Shown: positions 12,236 to 24,575, numbered from the stretch's first letter. The stretch: 64,000 nucleotides of DNA from Hymenopus coronatus (GCA_030762935.1 CM060886.1:36627509-36691508); one strand, 5' to 3'. Numbers and translations are program-made. Notes: a model not told the origin generated them from the sequence alone.

Positions 12236-13092
12236 GCGGGTGGGGAAATGTAAAGCAACACACAAGAACATACTACTCAAGAAATATATATCTCTTTAAA
12301 ACAATTTATTCCAAATAAGTTAGTTTTTTTTTTTTTTTTTTTGCCTTGTGTGTGTGTTTTTTTTTTCCATAAGCCATTTCAGCTAAAATTGGCTAAAATT
12401 TTTCAATACTTTGTAATTTTTAAAGTCCTTTTGCTGTTCAATTATTTCTTGCAATTGCATGGAAATTGTAAGGTCTTTTAAGGCCAATCCTTCCCTTTGT
12501 TTCTTTAATTCACTGTTTAATCTAACTATTTCTGCAAAGGTTCATCTCAATTAAAATTATTTAGATGCAAAAATAAATGTTCATAGGGATATTTTGTAGC
12601 CTACTTAGAAACAGTACAGGTTAGAGAAAGTCGTGTAATAAAGCATTATTTGAGTACAATAATTTAGATTTTAGTATTTATTGCCTATATTGATGATGGT
12701 CTTCCATCTATGTATGATCTCTAAATCCTTGAGTCTGTGTTAAGACGAACCAAATAGACCTCTTTGTGCATGATTACCAAATTAATTGAGATGTAAAAAA
12801 ACTGGAGAGAGCACATCACAATGCTTTTATTTTGACTATGAATGCTGTTTAAAAAAAAAAAGAAAGTTAAATGTCAGAAGACTCTTGTCAGCTTCAGAAA
12901 TGCTTGAGTTATAATACCTACATTGCATTAGAAACTGGGTATTAGTTGCACCTCACTTTTATCACGTTTTCAAACTGAGTTGAAAATCTGTGGTATATTT
13001 CATAAGCTTTGGTGAATTCCTAAGGTTTAAGTGGAGCGCATGTATGAAGTCTGTTTTTCTCAAATTTGATTATAATATAAATTCTGTTACAG
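12236..13092. other. Intron end of gene 1, nothing recognised beyond the splice acceptor
   Basis: AT-rich sequence with T-runs near 12327-12370. It ends in the acceptor AAATTCTGTTACAG at 13079-13092 used by the large exon. Confidence 0.5.
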
Positions 13093-16000
13093 GTACAGTG
13101 TAATGGTATTTGGAGCCATTGCTATGAAACTAGGCATGGTGGAATGAAAAGTCCCATTTCAGGGAATCTTGCAAGGCGTGATTCCTGGGAACTGCGCACT
13201 GGTGCAAGTGTGGGAAGACCTCAGAGGGTCAGGAGAGCCTCTGCTTCATACTGCAGCACTTCATTGCCATTACATCAGCAATTGTCTCCTACAGGCAGTG
13301 ATTCTGGTCACCATCTGCGCTCCAGAGGACAGCTTTGGCTGCCAAGTAATCTTCTGGGAACTACTGCAGAAGATGAAGGTTACCCAGCAAGATCTCGTGT
13401 TACCCATGTTTCATCGGAACCACAGCCTGCACGAATAAGTCGAGATGTTCCAGGACTGCGTGCTAGTGAGGATAAAGTGTTACATGTTAGTGGAAGTGTT
13501 AAAAATGAAGTTAGAACTACAGGAAGGCATGGTGGTAATCATAATACGACATCAAAGGATGAAATAAAGGGTCTCACAAATAAAAGTTCTACCTTGGCTA
13601 CTAAAGATGAAGCCAGACATACATATGGAAGAAATAGCATTAGTCGTGAAACTTCAGTTGCAAAAGAGGAATTAAAAATCAACAAAGGTAGTGGTAGTAA
13701 CGCAGGGTTAAAGGAAGACTGCAGGACACCAATAAGCAAAGGTGCAAGAGAGGACACCAAAGGTGCAGTGAACAAAAACAGTGTTAGTAATAATACAAGT
13801 AGTGCTGAATCAAAAACTTCCAACCATAAGGGTAGTTCAGGTAAAATAAATAGACGTAAAAGACTCTCAGTAGAGGAAAAGTTAATAGAAGACAATAAAG
13901 CTTATTATAAGTTGGAATTAAAAAACAGCAAATTGCGTTCCAGTGGTTATTTTCCAAGCCAAAGAGAAGTGGAATTTTTTAGCAAGATTGATATAAAGGA
14001 GGAGGCTAAAGAAGAGGAAAAAACGGAAAAAGAAACTGTCAATGGGGGAAAGTGTAATGGAGTACAACTTTCCAATGGACCTAAGAAAGAAAAAACAGAA
14101 GAAACTATGGTGGTCAGAAGAGTGAGGAAAAGTGAACTAACCTTACTAAGTGATGAAGCAGAAAGTTTTATGTTTGGTGAACCAACTAGGAGGGATGCTT
14201 CCTCCGATTCATCTTCTGATGATGATGATGATGACAATGATGAAGATTATGAAGAAGATGAAGATGATGAAGAAGAAGAGGAAGAAGGAGACAGGAAAGG
14301 CAAAGTGAGTAGATGCACCAGAAAGGATACAGAAGAGAGTACTGACACAAGGAAAACTGTCAAGAAAAATGAAGCAGACAGTGCTACACAAATCAAACAA
14401 GAGCCAGTGACTAAAGATCGAGGTAATGGACTGCAGTGTGATGAGAGTTCAATGGGGTCAATAGACAGCTGTAGCATGGCAAGTAGTTGCGATACAAATC
14501 CATCCCGACAAAAAAGAAAGAGACGTACACATGCAGAAGCTTTCATTCATGACAATCTTGATTACTATAAATTTGAGATTCCTGGTTCTCGCTTGCGGTT
14601 CCAAGGAAGTCTTTTGCCACAGACTTTCACTCGTGTTGAGGAATCTCCTAATAGGAACTCCAAAACTAACTGTACTTTGACACCAGGTAGAAAAGGAAAC
14701 AAAAGTAAACATCCTAAAAAGGTAACTGTTGACAGATCTAACCTAAAAACAGATATGGAAGATAATCCTGAAGGGAAACCTGGAGAGCATAAGCCCAAAT
14801 TAAAAGAGGAGGCTATAAATGATGAAAATGAGGGGAAGGTTAATGATGCTGGTGAAAATTTACTTGGTACGATGGACAGACTACAGTTTTCATTTGAAGC
14901 TGTTCCTCAGACTGAGCCATGGTATCAGACATATTTAAGACAGGATGAAGGCCATGAATTTTATTCCTATGCATGCATGAGTGATGCGTGTTACTGGAAG
15001 TCATTCCTTTTGCCATATGAATTATCCTCTTCTGAAGGTTCGGGCTTAGGTGCAGGCCATACTGGTTCTGGATCTTCAAGTGCTATGAAGAAGAAGCGAA
15101 ATAAATATGCTCACTTGCTGGACAAGAAGCCAAGAAAATCACCTAGGTGCCATGCTTCTACACTTGCTATACTATCAAGTTTAATGCAGTATAGAAGGCG
15201 CAAAGAGCCTGACAAGCTAAAAGAAGATTGGCAGAAAACACCATCAAGTACAAGCAACTCTGCAGAGGAGGAAGGATCCACAGAAAATGTTTCTGCAGAA
15301 TCTTCACCAGTGGCCAATTCTGGAACTGCAGAGCCAAAGACAGTACCTGATTCAAACCTCCATGAAGTGGCCAGAACTATAGATAAGATGCTAAGTTTAA
15401 TTGGAGATAGTGAAGAGCTGAGTGGCAGTGATACTGAAATAAGTGGTGATGATGTGAAACAAGAACCCAGGGAAATGAATACTCCTCTGAAAGCTTCAGA
15501 ATGTAAATCAACCAAGACACAAAGCACAAATGATAGGAAAAGAAACTCTCTAAAACATGAAAATAAGAAAAGTATTGCAAGCAGAGCAAAGAAGGTAGAA
15601 ATGGAAGTAATGAGACATAAGGAAATGCTAGAAATTGATCCAGTTGTAATGGAAGAACTTTCTTCTCTCCCGCCACCATCAGCTGCTGCAGAACGAGTTA
15701 TTAAATGTAGAGGAGGTCCCAATATTGATGTTGTAACTTTATTAGATGGCTTTTCAACCTGCCGTTGCTTGGAAGAAACACACACTGGTAACAAAGAAAC
15801 CATTTCACATCCAACAAATTCCCACCTCATCTTGGGGGAGTCTTCTTGCAACAGCTCAGAATGTGGTGCCTCATCCACATGTGAGACAATTACATTCTCT
15901 GATTGTCCAGAAGGAAAAATTGGCTTTCTTCGTGGAAAGAAGAGAAAGCGTAAGAAAAATCGCACTGGATGGCCCATAGAGAAACAAAAAACAAAGAAAA

Positions 16001-16581
16001 AGCTAATTGAGAAGTTCAACAAAGGAAATCGAAGTGGCAGTGCGGCAGGAGTCAAAGCTACCCAAGTCTTCAGAAAAGTTAATTTATCACTAACAAATAA
16101 TTTATTACCAAGAGAGAATAGTGTGGCTACTGGTGTGAGGGAAATTGTGAAAGACTCTAAAGCTAGTCCTGATGCATCATCAGCTAAAGAGGGGCACAAT
16201 GTTGATTTGAAGAGTGATCAACCGCTTTCACATTTAAGGCATCCCACTAGTGTTCCTACACGGACAGAAAACAAAGAACCTGTAGAACACAGTTCTTTGG
16301 AATATCAGCCTCTTGTCAGGGTTACCAAAATTTCAAATATTGCTGAAGTAGTGGTGTCGGCAGGTTCCTCTTCCTCTCGAGACGGAGTTTCGAATAACCG
16401 TCGGTTGCGGAGTGCATCTTTGTCTTCCTCATCACCTAATTCTTCAGTTTCTATTCAGAAAAAGTGTTTTTCACTTTCTACTGAAGGTTCCTCTCCTATA
16501 CGAAAAAGAGGACGTCCACGTAGGGAATTTTCATCTCCAAGTTCAAGATGGAGCACATGGTCAGCACGGAAAAGGAGGTGA
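13093..16581 (+). CDS. Large exon of gene 1: nuclear, chromatin-type protein with twin YYK modules
   Basis: The frame is open from an acceptor (TTCTGTTACAG|GTA at 13092/13093) to a TGA at 16579. It contains an ATG at 13144 that would give 1145 residues alone; I prefer the spliced reading because the frame stays open upstream to the acceptor. Residues below count from that Met. A basic-flanked module, DNKAYYKLEL-x-SKLR, lies at about 236-268 and recurs as DNLDYYKFEI-x-SRLR at about 456-490. Other features: an Asp/Glu run near 357-383; ψKxE (SUMO-consensus-like) motifs IKEE (~282), IKQEP (417) and VKQEP (771); an aromatic block EPWYQTYLRQDE near 596; a basic helix-like block ending QYRRRK near 687; KKRKRKKNRTGWP near 931-943; and an AT-hook core KRGRPRR near 1121. 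Most of the rest is Ser/Lys/Glu-rich and probably disordered. A nuclear, DNA- or chromatin-associated role is inferred. I do not recognise the family. The stop may be read as part of a donor (GAG|GTGATC at 16577/16578), so the C-terminus is uncertain. Confidence 0.85.
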   Translation, partial: VQCNGIWSHCYETRHGGMKSPISGNLARRDSWELRTGASVGRPQRVRRASASYCSTSLPLHQQLSPTGSDSGHHLRSRGQLWLPSNLLGTTAEDEGYPARSRVTHVSSEPQPARISRDVPGLRASEDKVLHVSGSVKNEVRTTGRHGGNHNTTSKDEIKGLTNKSSTLATKDEARHTYGRNSISRETSVAKEELKINKGSGSNAGLKEDCRTPISKGAREDTKGAVNKNSVSNNTSSAESKTSNHKGSSGKINRRKRLSVEEKLIEDNKAYYKLELKNSKLRSSGYFPSQREVEFFSKIDIKEEAKEEEKTEKETVNGGKCNGVQLSNGPKKEKTEETMVVRRVRKSELTLLSDEAESFMFGEPTRRDASSDSSSDDDDDDNDEDYEEDEDDEEEEEEGDRKGKVSRCTRKDTEESTDTRKTVKKNEADSATQIKQEPVTKDRGNGLQCDESSMGSIDSCSMASSCDTNPSRQKRKRRTHAEAFIHDNLDYYKFEIPGSRLRFQGSLLPQTFTRVEESPNRNSKTNCTLTPGRKGNKSKHPKKVTVDRSNLKTDMEDNPEGKPGEHKPKLKEEAINDENEGKVNDAGENLLGTMDRLQFSFEAVPQTEPWYQTYLRQDEGHEFYSYACMSDACYWKSFLLPYELSSSEGSGLGAGHTGSGSSSAMKKKRNKYAHLLDKKPRKSPRCHASTLAILSSLMQYRRRKEPDKLKEDWQKTPSSTSNSAEEEGSTENVSAESSPVANSGTAEPKTVPDSNLHEVARTIDKMLSLIGDSEELSGSDTEISGDDVKQEPREMNTPLKASECKSTKTQSTNDRKRNSLKHENKKSIASRAKKVEMEVMRHKEMLEIDPVVMEELSSLPPPSAAAERVIKCRGGPNIDVVTLLDGFSTCRCLEETHTGNKETISHPTNSHLILGESSCNSSECGASSTCETITFSDCPEGKIGFLRGKKRKRKKNRTGWPIEKQKTKKKLIEKFNKGNRSGSAAGVKATQVFRKVNLSLTNNLLPRENSVATGVREIVKDSKASPDASSAKEGHNVDLKSDQPLSHLRHPTSVPTRTENKEPVEHSSLEYQPLVRVTKISNIAEVVVSAGSSSSRDGVSNNRRLRSASLSSSSPNSSVSIQKKCFSLSTEGSSPIRKRGRPRREFSSPSSRWSTWSARKRR

Positions 16582-19500
16582 TCGTTAGAACTTAAATCAA
16601 TAACTCCTTCTTTGTGTTCATTTTTTAAATATATCATTAAATTATATCTTTAAATAAAGGAAAGATGATGTGACCAAACAGTGGTGATCTGATATGGTAA
16701 GAGCAGAATGTATAATGGGTCTTGTTAGATAACTGAAGCTCAAAGTTATATGATATTTTAATATGAAAACTTATGAGGTGTACATTATTTTTCATAAAGT
16801 TTTATCATAAAGTAATATAGCTGCATAATATATTGCCGTTATAATTAAAAGTGCGTAGAATTCAGAATTCAGAAAATACTAATGTATTTTAAATTCTACA
16901 TATTAGATGTATTTTATCAGCATTAAGAACATGCCATTTAAGTTTTATTACTTTCTCTTTGTTTTTTTCTTTTCATTTCCTTCCCCCCCCCCCATGTTTA
17001 CCTCTAGCAAAAGTGATTAGGGATATGAAGAGGTTGACCAAATCATTTGAAGGGGCAGATTTTTCATTATATTGCTAAAGGCACCTAAATAATAAACACA
17101 ATACTTAGAGGTAATTAAAATAAATCAAATAGATATTGGCCGCTCCCACATTTGTTCCACAAGAGCTGTTAGATTAAAACCAGATTGTCATTCATGTGCT
17201 TTAATTGAAGTATTGCAAGATACTTTTAATTTTGTATTTTATTATGGTCTTGTATAGGTAGTATTGGTTAGAATCTCCTAAGTATATTATTTCTTCTCTT
17301 TGCCAAATGTTAAACTTTTGAATGCAGCAAAATGCAAGAATTGCTTTCTACTGCATCTTTATGTGAAATGAAACATTATTTAATGCACACTTTCTAGAGT
17401 GATGCCCATTTTAGTCCTATCATAGGATCATGTTCCTTATTAAGTCTTGTCTTATTTATATTTGTTAATGTTGCTGAAAGCTGACATGTGGTTCTATTGG
17501 ACTACTCAATCCCAAGGGGGAGAGATGGACAGTTCACTGTAATATGTAGATGAATTCCTCTTGTATATTAGCATGACTTCTAATGTTAGGATGCTCTTAA
17601 CACTGCACTACTACAGTGCTAAAAAGCTGTAATTGAATTAGTCATTTAAGAAAGTGCTTGATGACATCAAGCATAATGTATCAGAACAAAGAAAACAGTG
17701 ACTATTTAGAAAAGCATTGACAATTTTTAAATTCTAGCGCATGTAATGTGCAATTGTAGTTTGTTTTAAAATCTCCATGTGAAACACAAATACATTGTGC
17801 TTATATATTGCATTGCATAGTGATTTAAAATAATAGAACGTAGGCCTAAATTTAACATTTATACTACTCAAGCTAACAAAAGTTCTAAAATAAAGCTAAA
17901 TTCAATTATTGAATTATGTATAAACAACTTAATATTTGCATACTAAGTAGTGTCATGCATTAAAGAAAACATACAACATAGTAAAAATATTGCCTTCATC
18001 AATATGTTTACTGCAAGTAGTCTGTGCAGAATATCTTCATAGAATTGTTTATGTTCTTCTGGAGTATAACACATTAGTCTGGACATATTTTGTATTTTAT
18101 TCTTGTTAATGCAAACCTTAATAATAAATGGAATAAGCACACTTCTCAGAAAACTTCACAATTGATATTTCAGATATTTTCACGTCCAAGGTATGGCTGA
18201 TACACCCCCAATGAATGTTGAGCACAAATTTGTCATGGTATGCATTTGTCCATAGTGGTATGCTAATGCATAACATCATATGTTATATCCTTGGATTAAA
18301 TATTGAGTCAATATTTGTAACACTACATCACTTAGTATCCTTGAAATGTAAGATATGTTTCTGAAACTATATGCCTGTATTATCATTTCAAGCTGTGTGC
18401 TTCTATTATCAATTCCTGCTTGTTGTAGTTTCACTTTATTATAAGGTATTTTGCTTGTTTGTGTTTCATTAGATACACAAGAGTTTTTGTAATATGTTTG
18501 CCACCATGTCGGGACTTTGAGAATGTCATCAGTCAATATCAATTTAACTGTAAATCTTCTTTGTTTTGTTGAGTTGACAATGATCTCTACATATTTTCTG
18601 TTAGAATAAATTCTATCTACCTTATGGATACAGCTCTTTATTAAACCAAAATCTCTTATTGCAAGCATTAAATGAATGTCCTCTATTAAGGAGACAGTGG
18701 TAGATCTTATCAAAACATTTAAATTCCACTATTCTGAGTGCAGAAGACCCTGCAGAGGCATCTGAACAAAATATGAAGCTCTCTTATAGTGTAAACAACA
18801 TGTTTTACATAGTCTAACATGAAGCAATACATTTAATTAGCCCCTCTCCCTCCTATACCTTCATGATGAACCTATACATAGCATAGATTGTTGAGTGTGT
18901 AAATTGTAAATGTTAAATACATTCACCCACAGCTATCTCATGTAAAAAAAAACATCCTGCACTAGAATGCAAGGTAGGGCAGATTTGACATAATTGCAGC
19001 AGATTGCCATTGCAGAATTGTCTTCCTTACATTTCTCCTTAATACTTTTCATTGCAGTATAAAATTTCTGTGCACACCATTTATACATCATAAATTCAGC
19101 CTAGACAGAGTTCAATATTTGTTTCCTATGCCCCTCATCTTCAGGACTTTTGTCCTAAGTATTCTTATCATCCAGATTCTCTTTTCATTTATCCCAAACA
19201 CATGTTTTATAGCTCAAAACTCTGCTGTTTACTCTTACGGAGGTTTTGAAGTGTCTGCATCTTTTTTCTATGCACTTGTTAAATAGGCAAACCTTGGATC
19301 CACATTTGAAGGTATGGGTCCTGTTCATTCTTGACTTTCAGTCCTTTGAAATTATCTGCTATTTTTCATTTCTCTCCATGATTCACTTTTATAAAACATT
19401 CTTCTACATCTGTATCATAAAATTGAAGTACCTATGATTAAAACTTTATTTCTTTATTCATTTTCTGCATAAACACAATTTGCCTCAAGGACAAAGTATA

Positions 19501-22500
19501 CTAGCACAAAAAGAAAATACAAAATAATAACAGTGATTTTTATAAGAAAAGAAATGCAATGTATAAATAGATAGAAAAACCTAAAAATTTTCTTGTTAAG
19601 CTTACTATATGTTTATAGTGGGCCAGCCATAGCTTACGTGCAACTATTGTTAGTTTTCCTTGTTGGTACTACAGTCCTTTCATGATTTTTATGTTCAACA
19701 CCTTTTGTTCCTGTTTATAACTTCATGTTTGTATTTTTCATTATTATACACTCCTTTCTTCCTTTTCTTCTCATTAAAAACATACATTTCCTTCAGTAGG
19801 GTCTATTTTACTCTGTAACAGCTGTTAGAGTAACTATGGCTACAAATCTTACATTTACCAAGTGTCAGGAATGTTCATTATTAAAAGGACTCTATCCTGG
19901 GGTTGTCTTGCATTTACCCCTGAGGCATAAACTTACCACACAACATCCATTATAAAAGTCATTGAGATCTTTCTTAAAAGACTGATTCAATTCGCAAATG
20001 AAAAATGTAAAGAGGAAGTATCATATTTTATGTACACATTTTGCACATTCAGTAATTTCAAGATGAAGTTCTAAGCTGCCCCTAACATAATTAGTTTGAT
20101 CAACATTTTACTACTTTCCTTTTAGATTTTTGTCTCACTTTTCTGGCAATACACAACAAATAAGCCAAAATATTAATTTTTTTGTAACTAGACTTTAAAT
20201 AATATTCATCACTTCTGTTACTGTCAGAACATTTATTGATATCTCAGTTTTGTGCCTAGCAAAGCATTGCATGTTTCCACAATGGTATATCTCAATTCAA
20301 AGTATTAGCAAAGAAGATAAATTTCCAGATTTCAGTATTATCACATTCCACACCAAAAAGCAACAATGAATCTCGCTACATGTAAATAGACGAGTATGCA
20401 ATCTCTTTAAGAGAAGCAAAAGATAATAAAAATGAAATTATTAATGTATTTAATGTTATATACTTTTTGTTATGATTCTTGGAGTACATTCTATATATTT
20501 ATTTAAAATAATATAATTTACTGCAGCAATGACTAATGTTCCACCACAATGGAAACCATTTCATTACTTGCTTCAGGTGCTTAACAAAACATAACAGAAC
20601 TGCTTCCTTTTGGCCAAAGTTACCTTCCGTGAGTATTCAAATGTATTACTAGGGTCATGTAGAGGAAAAGGGAGCTAATTTCTGTTGATAATTTAATAAA
20701 AACAATGGTAATGATGTATTTTCCTCTGGTGAAATATAATTGCAGTATAAGAAATCACTTTTTAAATATCTTTAAATGCATACCTTGTCAGATCACTGCT
20801 GGTAACTCGCAGGATATACAGAATGGACTTCTCATAAAACATTGTGTACTTCTTTTGTAATTATGTTTTAAACTATTGCAAAATAATATTTTATAAGTTA
20901 ATATGTAATTTGTATTGATAAAGAGTTTCTATTAATCCTATTCTTATCATAGTTTTGTTTTAGTGAAATGTGCAGAGCATTTTACTTCAAATAGAAATAT
21001 TTCACCTGTATCATACTTCCTACCCAGTTGCTGAGGGATAATGTTAAATTTATATGGTGTATATATTGCATTACTGCCAAATACTTCCCTAAATCCTTGA
21101 TAAAGATGTACCATCCATTGTGATAGAGAAATTATATTGTAGTAAACAAATCATATGGGATTCAAAATTAAAATAAGATTTGTACTTCAAGATTTTTTTT
21201 TAATTCCTTTGCATGTATAAATTACCTTCTCTATATTCATTCTAAGAATGAAAAACATATAACTGTATGTGGATAATTGTGGTGCGATTGTTGTGTGCCT
21301 TATTACTCTAGCAAGCTATTGGTGAAAGTAGGATAACATAATCCTTCTTTATATTTTCATTTCCAGCATAAATACATTTTAGTGACAATTTAAATTACTC
21401 CGAAAATAAGTACACATTTTATGTTTTTCTTGGTATTCAAACAAAATAATAATTATCTAGTGCAGTTCTGTTTAAAATAATTACATTTGGGGCTGAAAAG
21501 ATGTGTACTGTAATTTTTTGTCAAAAGTATTTGCCCCATACTTGCATTCCCCAGTGGCACATTTGAAGTCCCCTTGGTGAGAAGCCAGCTGCAACTGTAT
21601 GGTAATGCTGCAGGTAGTAATACAGAGAACAGGATATAACAGGAACTTGCCTTTCTTAATTGGTTCAGGCCGAAGTTAAGAACATAAGATTGACTTATGT
21701 GTATGGTTTGCCGAGATAAAAATGATTCATGATAGGGCTTTTGTTGCTGCTTGTTTTATGATTAGTTTGCATGATATCTGAATATATATGACTAATGTTT
21801 TCAAGAACTAAGTGTCAAGTTCTGTTCACTTTTATTGCTTCTGTCTTGTTAAAGTAATTGTTGAGCATTTGCAAATATTGGTTTTTGTTTTGTAATTTAA
21901 TGTGTTAGGTCATAGAAGTAAGAAATCTAGTCTCACTATATTGCATGTATCCCTCTACTGATAATGCACATTCAGTATCAATAGACGTAAAGGTTGACTA
22001 TGCTTAGGTGACACTTCTATAAATCTTAATATACAATGAAGAAGTAGGGAATCTAATACATACTTCATGAATATAATATTTTTGGGATCTTGTTTCAGTA
22101 TGCACACTTCTTACCTGTGTAGTGTACATAAAAATGGTCTCTACTTCGTGGGCTGATTTTAGATCAGTCTGATAAAGGCACACATTATACACTCTGTACT
22201 AATATCACAATATTTCCAGTGAGTATATCAGCACCTGAATTCTCACAAAGCTGGTGCCATTGAGGATATCTATCACAAATGTCTGGGCAAAACATTTCAG
22301 TCTTGTGAGCTTACAATGCTTGGTGTACATTTATGGGTACTGTTGGGAAAGAAAGAGAATGTGTACTAAGTTTTGAGCATAAATAGGGCTTGTTGACAAC
22401 CAGAGAAACAAAACATGGTAGTAATTTATCAACAATTTTAATGAAAGGATGTTTTGGAACAGTGATACATATGAATATAATATTTCTGAGTTGGATTTGT
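16582..22500 (+). other. Repeat-poor block downstream of gene 1, possible long 3' UTR
   Basis: About 5.9 kb of AT-rich single-copy-looking sequence in which I find none of the Helentron-like, SINE or transposase sequences that litter the rest of the window. AATAAA hexamers occur at 16653, 17889 and 18123, and others follow, so gene 1 could end here with short or long 3' UTRs. A C-run lies at 16983-16994. Minus-strand open frames inside it (for example 18276-18713) show no recognisable domain and I do not treat them as genes. Confidence 0.4.
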
Positions 22501-22536
22501 AACACTGAGTTGGATTTGAAAGTGCTGCCCTCCTAG

Positions 22537-22916
22537 CTACGACTTCAGTTCAGGGAAAAGGTGAAAGTCGCTGGATGCCAGGTCAGGATTGTGCGGCGGA
22601 TGATCGAAAATGTCCCATTGAAATTGTTCAAGGAGGCGATGGGTTGTGCCAGCAGTGTATGGACGAGCGTTGTCATGGATCAATACAATTCCTGAAGTCA
22701 GCATTCCTCTTCGTTTGTTTTGAATGGTTCTCCACAAATGTCGTAAAGTACGAAGATCTTCAGAACAACGACAATGCTCATTTGAAATCATTGGCGGCAA
22801 CATTTTTTGAAGCGGGTATTGCAAAGCTTGTTCACAGATACAACAAATGTCTCAATCTTTTCGGTGATTATGTTGAAAACTACCATAAGTGTACAAAACT
22901 TTTAGTAATAAAATAA
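22537..22916. mobile_element. Rearranged mariner relic with inverted halves
   Basis: 22537-22790 encodes on the minus strand the mariner catalytic core (IQNKRRGMLTSGIVLIHDNA, RPYTAGTTHRLLEQFQWDIF, DLASSDFHLFPEL; second and third Asp present). From about 22780 the plus strand encodes the transposase C-terminus instead (FFEAGIAKLVHRYNKC, LNLFGDYVEN). The two halves of one gene are therefore in opposite orientation, and the N-terminal half is missing. Confidence 0.8.
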
Positions 22917-23111
22917 TTGTTTTCTATGATCTTATCTTTTATTTATAAGCCTATCGGAGGTTTAAAAAAAAAGGCCCTCGATTATGTAAACATAGGAGGG
23001 GCATAATGCTGGGTCGTTCAAAACACATTAGACCGTGAAATTTGTACTTAATTTATGTCTGCTATTAGTAAGAGGACAAAATGCAATACACTTATGTGTT
23101 ACATGCATTGT

Positions 23112-23400
23112 TCCCTACTAAACGTTATCATGCTAACTTCATATGCCCAAGGTCGCGGGTTCAAACCCTGAGGAGGGCGATAGATTTTGTCGGGTGTAAA
23201 ATCCTTAGCATGGCTTCTTTCGGAAGGGAAGTAAAGCCGTTGGCCCTGTGTCGTAGATTTGCGGCACGTAAAAGATCCTCAAGCGTGATAAGAGAGGACT
23301 CTGAGCAAAATTAAGCGGTCTTTCACACCCAATGTAAAATGGGACGCTGAGAACCATAGCAGTTAAAGAGCGTCCATAAATAACACGCCATTTACATTTT
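23112..23400 (+). repeat. SINE-A, copy 1 (tRNA-derived)
   Basis: tRNA-like head with B box GCGGGTTCAAACCCTG, then the conserved body (CTTAGCATGGCTTCTTTCGG, CGGCACGTAAAAGATCCTC) and tail (GAGCGTCCATAAATAACACG). Confidence 0.75.
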
Positions 23401-23640
23401 ATTTCTACTAAATATCAAATATTATTCATCTCCCATCCTGTATAATAATTCAGAGAGTATCTTTTCGCATATGACCAAACATTACATAATATCTAATATC
23501 AATTAATTTCACCCATTTACACAATTAATTCGCGAGGAAACGTTATATTAATCATCTGCTTTCACAAATAACAGGTAAGGAAAGGATTGCTCACAAAATA
23601 GACCCCATAAAATGTTATCGCCGTTTTATAACTTGTGCTT

Positions 23641-23930
23641 TGAAGCAGCTCTGCGACAGCACGTCACTACAGCGGTAACTTGCTGGCCTCTGATTCCCAA
23701 AGTCACTGATTCAAAACCGGCGGAGGGCAATGGTTTTGTTGGGGGGGGACGTAAAATTGTTAGCATAGGTTCCTTCGGAAGGGAAGTAAAGCGGTACCGT
23801 TTTACGACACGTAGAAGAACCTCAAGAGGCCTCTGAGCAAAATTAACTATCTTTCACGTCCAATATAGAATGGGACGCTGAGAACCACTGGATAAAAAGC
23901 GTCCATAAATAAATTTCAATTTCATTTTAC
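23641..23930 (+). repeat. SINE-A, copy 2
   Basis: Diverged copy of the same body and tail 500 bp downstream of copy 1, with B-box-like TGATTCAAAACCGGCG and tail AAGCGTCCATAAATAAATTT. Confidence 0.7.
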
Positions 23931-24294
23931 TACTACTACGTGTGTAATAGCCAATCTCCATCATTCCCGCCCAGCACCGCTTCGACCCCTCTACCAAAAA
24001 TCTCTGGCATTATATAACATTGCCACTGTTTGCGGATTTATGTAAATTGCTGCTACATAATGCCGAAGCTCTCTCAACGACAAGTTATATTACCACTCAT
24101 TGATTCAATAAACATTACCCGAGAAATACATAAATAACTTTAAACTTTGGAATCCCGAATAAAAAATATAAAATCCCATTACAAATATTAACCATACTTT
24201 TCAAGCAAATGTGTTAGCTAATTAAACTTCCGGCTAACAAGTGCTTAATCAAAGCTAACTCAAACTCGCAAAGGAAATCGTAAACCGTAGACAG

Positions 24295-24575
24295 CGTAAT
24301 GCGAGATTCGAACTCGCGATCTGTGGAATGTGAGGCAGACATGCTATCCCAACATTTCCCAGTTTCTTAATTCAGAGAGGTGGATACTTTCTCCATATTG
24401 TGTCATAGGCATGCCTCAGTAACAAGAATCAAGGCGCCCAGGGTGAGTTACCCGGATGAAGTTTTTTCGGTTTTTCCACCTTATATTCAAAAGTCGAATG
24501 TTGAGCAACAGAAGCTCCATGGACCCCGAGAGCATCATTTTACTGATTTCATTCATCGTCTGATATGACCAATCA
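24295..24575. repeat. SINE-C fragments in opposite orientations
   Basis: 24295-24362 is a minus head fragment (GCGAGATTCGAACTCGCGAT is its reversed B box). 24433-24575 is a plus tail (GGTGAGTTACCCGGATGA, AGCTCCATGGACCCCGAGAG). An A-run follows at 24605. Confidence 0.65.

Noticed and set aside
15111..16199. Minus-strand open frame of 362 codons
   Set aside because: It lies antisense to the well-supported large exon and is Ser/Leu/Phe-rich, as expected from the complement of a Lys/Glu/Ser-rich frame. It shows no domain.
13093..16581. Identification of the large exon as the N-terminus of an ASH1/trithorax-type methyltransferase
   Set aside because: AT-hook and basic motifs would fit, but I cannot match the YYK modules or the EPWYQTYL block to those families, and no SET-region exon is visible in the window.
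18276..18713. Minus-strand open frame of 145 codons
   Set aside because: AT-rich, with no recognisable domain and no splice or promoter context. It is plausible by chance in this length of sequence.
23150..23175. tRNA gene suggested by GGTTCAAACCC
   Set aside because: The same B box recurs in several SINE-A copies followed by an identical non-tRNA body.
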